A DNA stretch of 64,000 nt from assembly GCA_905250075.1 (NCBI GenBank), contig CAJNOP010000024.1:244508-308507 (forward strand), read 5' to 3'. How positions within the stretch are numbered: the stretch's first letter is position 1; each line of letters opens with the position of its first letter. This DNA comes from Rotaria sp. Silwood1 (Eukaryota > Rotifera > Eurotatoria > Philodinida > Philodinidae). The notes below the pieces were generated by a model. That model did no database searches. It was not told the DNA's origin and saw nothing but the letters and a program-made list of their open reading frames with translations. The translations under genes and the position numbers were made by a program. This document shows, one piece after another, positions 60,174 to 64,000 of the stretch.

Positions 60174-60642
60174 GTTGTATTTAATTGTGAAAATAAACGT
60201 TCACGATCTTCAGGTTTCATTGCAAATGATTGTGTATATAGAAGAAAATTTCTATGTGCTAACCAACGATCTTCATAATCTTTAAGTTCTTTTGCAAGAC
60301 GTTCACGATGACGTGTATAATCAATTGTTGATATTGGACGATTTATAATTGGTGATATATTTAAAGAATCTTTATTTTCATTTGTTGTTTTGTCTTCGTT
60401 TTCATTTTTAATTGTACTTGTTGATTGAACTTTTTCATCATGTATACTCACATTTGAAAAATGATCATCATCATCATCATCATCAATTGTTGATGATAAT
60501 GGTGAAGCATCTGTTGGACCATCATTATTCTATTCAAATATATATACATATATATATTTGTTAGAAAATAAATATTATTTTATTGAAAAATACATACTTT
60601 TAAATGATGAAATTCATTTGATTCAGCACGTAAAATTTCCAT
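56290..60642 (-). CDS. ARID3: ARID3/dead-ringer family transcription factor
   Basis: Ten exons in phase: 60642-60598, 60529-59838, 59780-59756, 57842-57770, 57703-57653, 57579-57447, 57174-57098, 57032-56877, 56819-56478 and 56405-56290, giving 569 aa. ARID3 proteins (Bright, Dead ringer) bind AT-rich DNA through an extended ARID. The ARID spans about 246-365: WTFEEQFRQ, LYELSDEPKRKEFLDDLF, RGTPVNRIPIMAKHVLDL, KGGLVEVINKKLWREVT, SSITSAAFTLRTQYMKYLYP. The C-terminal REKLES-type segment (IQLSIELNGIAYQGTLYA) is also present, which separates ARID3 from other ARID proteins. Exon 3 is a 25-nt microexon. The N-terminus holds poly-Gln and poly-Asn runs and the middle a poly-Pro/poly-Ala stretch. Intron 3 is ~1.9 kb; the others are short. 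Confidence 0.92.
60011..60034. repeat. (TTG)n microsatellite coding poly-Gln
   Basis: A run of TTG on the plus strand within ARID3 exon 2, read on the minus strand as consecutive CAA (Gln) codons. Confidence 0.85.
60137..60172. repeat. (TTA)n microsatellite coding poly-Asn
   Basis: An uninterrupted TTA/ATT run in ARID3 exon 2, read on the minus strand as consecutive AAT (Asn) codons. Confidence 0.9.
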
Positions 60643-61763
60643 TGCGGAACAAGCGAAGAAGAAAGAAAAAAATAAATCACGCTTAATGTAGTAAATGCTT
60701 TTGTGTAATAATAATCTATACAAAATTAATCAAAAAGAAAACGTACCGAGATTAGAGAATAAATGAATCTGTACTCTTGCGCGGATGACTAAAAAAAGTG
60801 AATTGCTCTCGCTCTCTCCTTCTTCTTCTTTTTTGTTTTTATATATATTAGCTTTTTTTTCTCTGTCGCTCTTTCTTTTTTTCTTTTTTACTTCTTCTTT
60901 TTTTCTTTGCCTCAACGAATCCGAATTAAGAAAGAATGAAACATATAGATAGAAACATGCTACTGATATCATGAAACAGTTTATATTAAAAACAAAATTA
61001 ATCTCTTTCTTTTCTTTCTTGATAGATTCTGCATTTCGATTCGTCCGATTCATCGGCAAAACGAGCCATCCGATTTGCTGAATTTCTCTCCTATTCTTCT
61101 GCTATTAGAGAAAGAAGAAACACGATAGAGAAAAAATGATAGAGAGGGAGAAAAAACTGGAAGATTAACGTTGACGTCGAGTTGTTAATGTCGATTATAC
61201 ATTCGCTTTATTGCTAGCTTTATGATGGTCGATGATGAGCATGATGTGATATGAAATGAATGTAAATGATAATAGCAGGGCAAGAAAAAGACATGGCAAG
61301 GCAAGGCAAATAATCATCATCATCATTATCATGCAATAACAAACAGACAGACAGAGAACTTCATATGCCTATCTTTTCTTATAGAAAGATTGTTGCAATC
61401 AAATCTCAGTTTGTATGCATATAATAGCTTGCATTTGGTATGTATGATGGAGAACTATTATCGGCAATGTCGTTGTAGATTGTCCCTGATGTATATATAC
61501 GAATGTTGTTGCTTGCATTCGACCGGGAGAACATCAATTTAGTATACAAAGTTATACATCATTCTTTTTTGCTTATCCTCCTGTCTTTTAATATATTTGT
61601 CTTACATGACTAATCAACCCGCCTTTTGACTACTAATTTATTTTTTATGTTTTGCTTTGTTCATTATGATAACCAAAAAAAAAAAAAGTAAAGTAAAAAA
61701 AACAGCGAGACAGAGAGAGAAAAAAAAAAGAAAGAGTTGCTAGATTTTATTTCAATCAATTCA
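60643..61763. other. Divergent intergenic region between ARID3 and CK1-like gene
   Basis: Holds the upstream regions of both divergent genes. Rich in simple tracts: CT/TC runs about 60800-60910, GATGAT near 61220-61240 and (GA)n near 61700. No gene seen. Confidence 0.45.
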
Positions 61764-62124
61764 ATGCGTTTAAAATCTCATTATCATCAAATAACAGAAT
61801 TGCTTTCTTCTAAATCAGATAAACATCGATTATCTCAAAGCGATTATTATCATAAACAGCAACAAGAAACAATTCCAAAAATAATTAAAAATCGATGGTC
61901 TATACAATCACCAATAAGTTCAGGTTCATTTGGTTATATTTATCAAGGAATAAATTTAATTACTAATGAAAAAGTTGCTATTAAATTTGAATCAAAAAGT
62001 TCTCATCATCCACAATTATATAAAGAAAGTCAAATCTATCGTTCTATTGAAGGAACTGGTATGCCTAAAATGTATTGGTAAGATGAATATAATCAAAGAT
62101 TTACTCAAAAAAAAAGAACTCCAA

Positions 62125-62155
<31 letters not shown>

Positions 62156-62338
62156 TTGTCAAAGGTATGGAACAGTAGATAATTATCATGCTATGGTACT
62201 TGAAATACTTGGACCAAGTATTGAAGATTTATATAATTATTGTCATAGGCGATTTACAATTAAAACTGTTGTTTTACTTGGTGAACAAATGCTTGAAAGA
62301 ATATGTCATATACATCGTCGATCTGTTATACATCGAGA
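61764..62338 (+). CDS. Casein kinase 1-like protein kinase, 5' part
   Basis: Two exons in phase: 61764-62077 and 62165-62338, ending in phase 2 at the Asp codon of the catalytic HRD. They give the first ~162 residues of a CK1-family Ser/Thr kinase. Seen are a glycine loop ISSGSFGYIYQG (about 51-62), catalytic Lys74 in VAIKFES, EILGPSIEDLYNYC (the CK1-type L-G-P-S-L-E-D-L hinge/helix D) and ERICHIHRRSVIHR. The donor GTGAGT at 62339 opens an intron longer than 1.6 kb. The HRD completion and the C-lobe are not found before the window ends, so the gene is partial here. The ~43-residue Ser/Gln-rich N-terminal extension is unusual for CK1. The ATG at 61764 is the first in frame. Confidence 0.83.
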
Positions 62339-64000
62339 GTGAGTTTTTTTTTAAACAAATTCAATAATTGAAATATTAAAAATTTATTATCATTATTTGT
62401 TAACAAGAAGAAGAAGAAAGAAATTCTCTTTTACTTTTATATCTATTAAAAGAATGAAAAAAGTAATTTTTTTTTCTTTTTAAATAAATTACTTTTTGAA
62501 TTTTAATAATGAGAAAAGCAATGCTAAATGTTTATATGCAAATTGTTAATAAGGTTTTTTTTTAACATTATACTATACAAAAAACATTAGAACTATTATT
62601 TAACTTTATGACATTTTAAAGTCACTTTTGAACTCAAAAATTAAATATTTAATCATGAATGGAAAATATTTTCTTTCAAATAAAAATAAGATATGACTTC
62701 TGGAGACAATGTTCTGAAAGAAGAAAAACAGTTTTTACGAATAAAAAATTTTGTTCTAAAACATTAAGATCAGAAACTTATTTAAAATTTCAATAAAATT
62801 AATATTTTTCATATGGCATTATTAAATCAAATCAGTTCTAAATCTTAATTAAGGTGTTTCTTAATTTACAAAAAGAAGCATTGAATTCATATGCTGAGTT
62901 AAAAAATTTCATTAATTCTAAAATGTTTGATAAATTTGATAAAGTACTTCAGTACACATCAACGATAATTATACAAAAATGTTTCTTCTCATAGTAAAAA
63001 TTTTATTTTTCACATGTTCATAAATAAACACAAGCATAGAAAGCATCTGTTAAATAATTGATTAAAAGTATTTCATTATAAAAAAAATACGCATTAAATA
63101 ACATTCAAATAAATGATAAGGGCTAAACATAAAACAAACAATCTTTCTAAATTGTTCAAGTTAATAATTTTTTTCCTTATCAATCTGCTCAAGCATTGCA
63201 AATAATTGCTTCTGTTTAATTGTCAGTTAGAATAGTAATTAAAGTTTATCGAGTTCCCATTGAATATTATTCTGTTGAGGGTAGTTCCACCAGAAATCTT
63301 CCACGTTTACAGTGACCTTCAGCAGTCAAGCTGAAACTTTCAGCGATTGAAGATTTCACTAATCTAAGACCTTTGATAAAAAAATTCCACAAACTTTCGC
63401 TTGGCATCATAGTTTTTTTCAAACCACAAAATATCAAATTTTAGTCTATATAGCCATAAAAATAATTTTTCGCTATTTTGTGATACTGACTTTTTTCTAT
63501 AACAACAACTCGTAATGGAAGTTTTATATTTAGGTATACAATACTAAGTTAGTGGCTTGTGCACAACATTATATCAACTCATTCATACCACTCATTTATG
63601 AATTAGCCCCATGCGACATTATGCAAAAATGGTAACATAGCAAAAAATAGACTATTTTCGAGCGTTCTGTTCACCATTGTAATGTAATGGTTAGTCACCG
63701 ATCTTAGTCGCGCTGAATACATATATCTAATGTCTATTTAAGGATATCAGAATCATATGTCCAGCGCACTCCTCTTGTCAGTTAAGGTGATACAATCAAT
63801 GACCCTATAATCCGTCATAGTGAAAAAGTCACCTATTGTGGTCAACATTTCTCATGTAAGCAGAATTTGGCATCAAACCAGACAATAGTGTGATGAAGTA
63901 CTAGCATTAGTCTATCGACTAGTGTGCTTAATTCACTCCGCTACTTCCAGTTTCTTGAGATCATGTGAGGTGAAAAAGTTCATTTTTGATATAGGCTGCC
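62339..64000. other. Probable long intron of the CK1-like gene, to window end
   Basis: Begins with a GTGAGT donor. It is AT-rich, and no downstream exon with the expected DIKPxNF motif was found. A tRNA A-box-like word (AATGGTTAGTCACC) at 63687-63702 has no matching B box. Confidence 0.5.

Noticed and set aside
63680-63720. tRNA A-box-like word AATGGTTAGTCACC
   Set aside because: No matching B box or acceptor stem downstream. At most a tRNA-derived remnant.
1-64000. CRISPR arrays, bacterial operons or a prokaryotic defence island
   Set aside because: No regularly spaced direct repeats with unique spacers, and genes carry spliceosomal introns throughout.

Overview
The window looks like eukaryotic, animal DNA, most probably from a bdelloid rotifer (Adineta/Rotaria type). 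The coding parts are AT-rich. The genes are split by GT-AG introns, most of them about 50-100 bp. Several orthologues are clearly metazoan: ARID3, an ALMS-motif protein, IFRD, POMP, calcyphosin, FBXO25/32, ABHD14 and a dynamin/Mx. Mixed among them are genes of bacterial or phage character that carry introns. The left end holds degenerate arrays of the hexamer TGTGGG, which I recall as the bdelloid telomeric repeat. The species call is an inference from these signs. One 100-N assembly gap lies at 10554-10653.

Layout. 0-6.4 kb is subtelomere-like. It has three telomere-like arrays that each switch from G-rich to C-rich, a secreted phage-tail-collar protein gene between the second and third, and a diverged ~66-bp tandem array. 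7.4-15 kb holds a non-secreted chymotrypsin-fold protease-like gene, a foldback repeat, the gap, and a 1185-residue SAP-domain protein rich in Ser/Thr and Lys. 18-26.5 kb holds POMP and IFRD as a tight same-strand pair, then calcyphosin on the minus strand. 27-32 kb holds an ALMS-motif protein, a three-LIM protein and an ABHD14-like hydrolase, the last two divergent. 34-39.6 kb holds an Old Yellow Enzyme, an FBXO25/32-like F-box protein and an unrecognised 343-residue protein. 42.6-48.8 kb holds a secreted N-acetylmuramoyl-L-alanine amidase and an ammonium transporter. 49-53 kb is an Mx-like dynamin. 56-60.6 kb is an ARID3/dead-ringer transcription factor. The right end carries the 5' part of a casein-kinase-1-like gene that is cut by the window edge.

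How it fits together. Most genes are unrelated housekeeping, ciliary or regulatory genes. The amidase, the collar protein, and possibly the Mx-like dynamin and the OYE would fit a defence or accessory layer, some of it acquired by horizontal transfer. A diverged family of foldback elements (MITE-like, long imperfect terminal inverted repeats) recurs at about 20.8, 24.4, 37.9, 50.0 and 51.3 kb. It accounts for several of the unusually long introns. All spliced gene models below were built by hand from GT-AG sites with matching reading phase. They have no transcript support.
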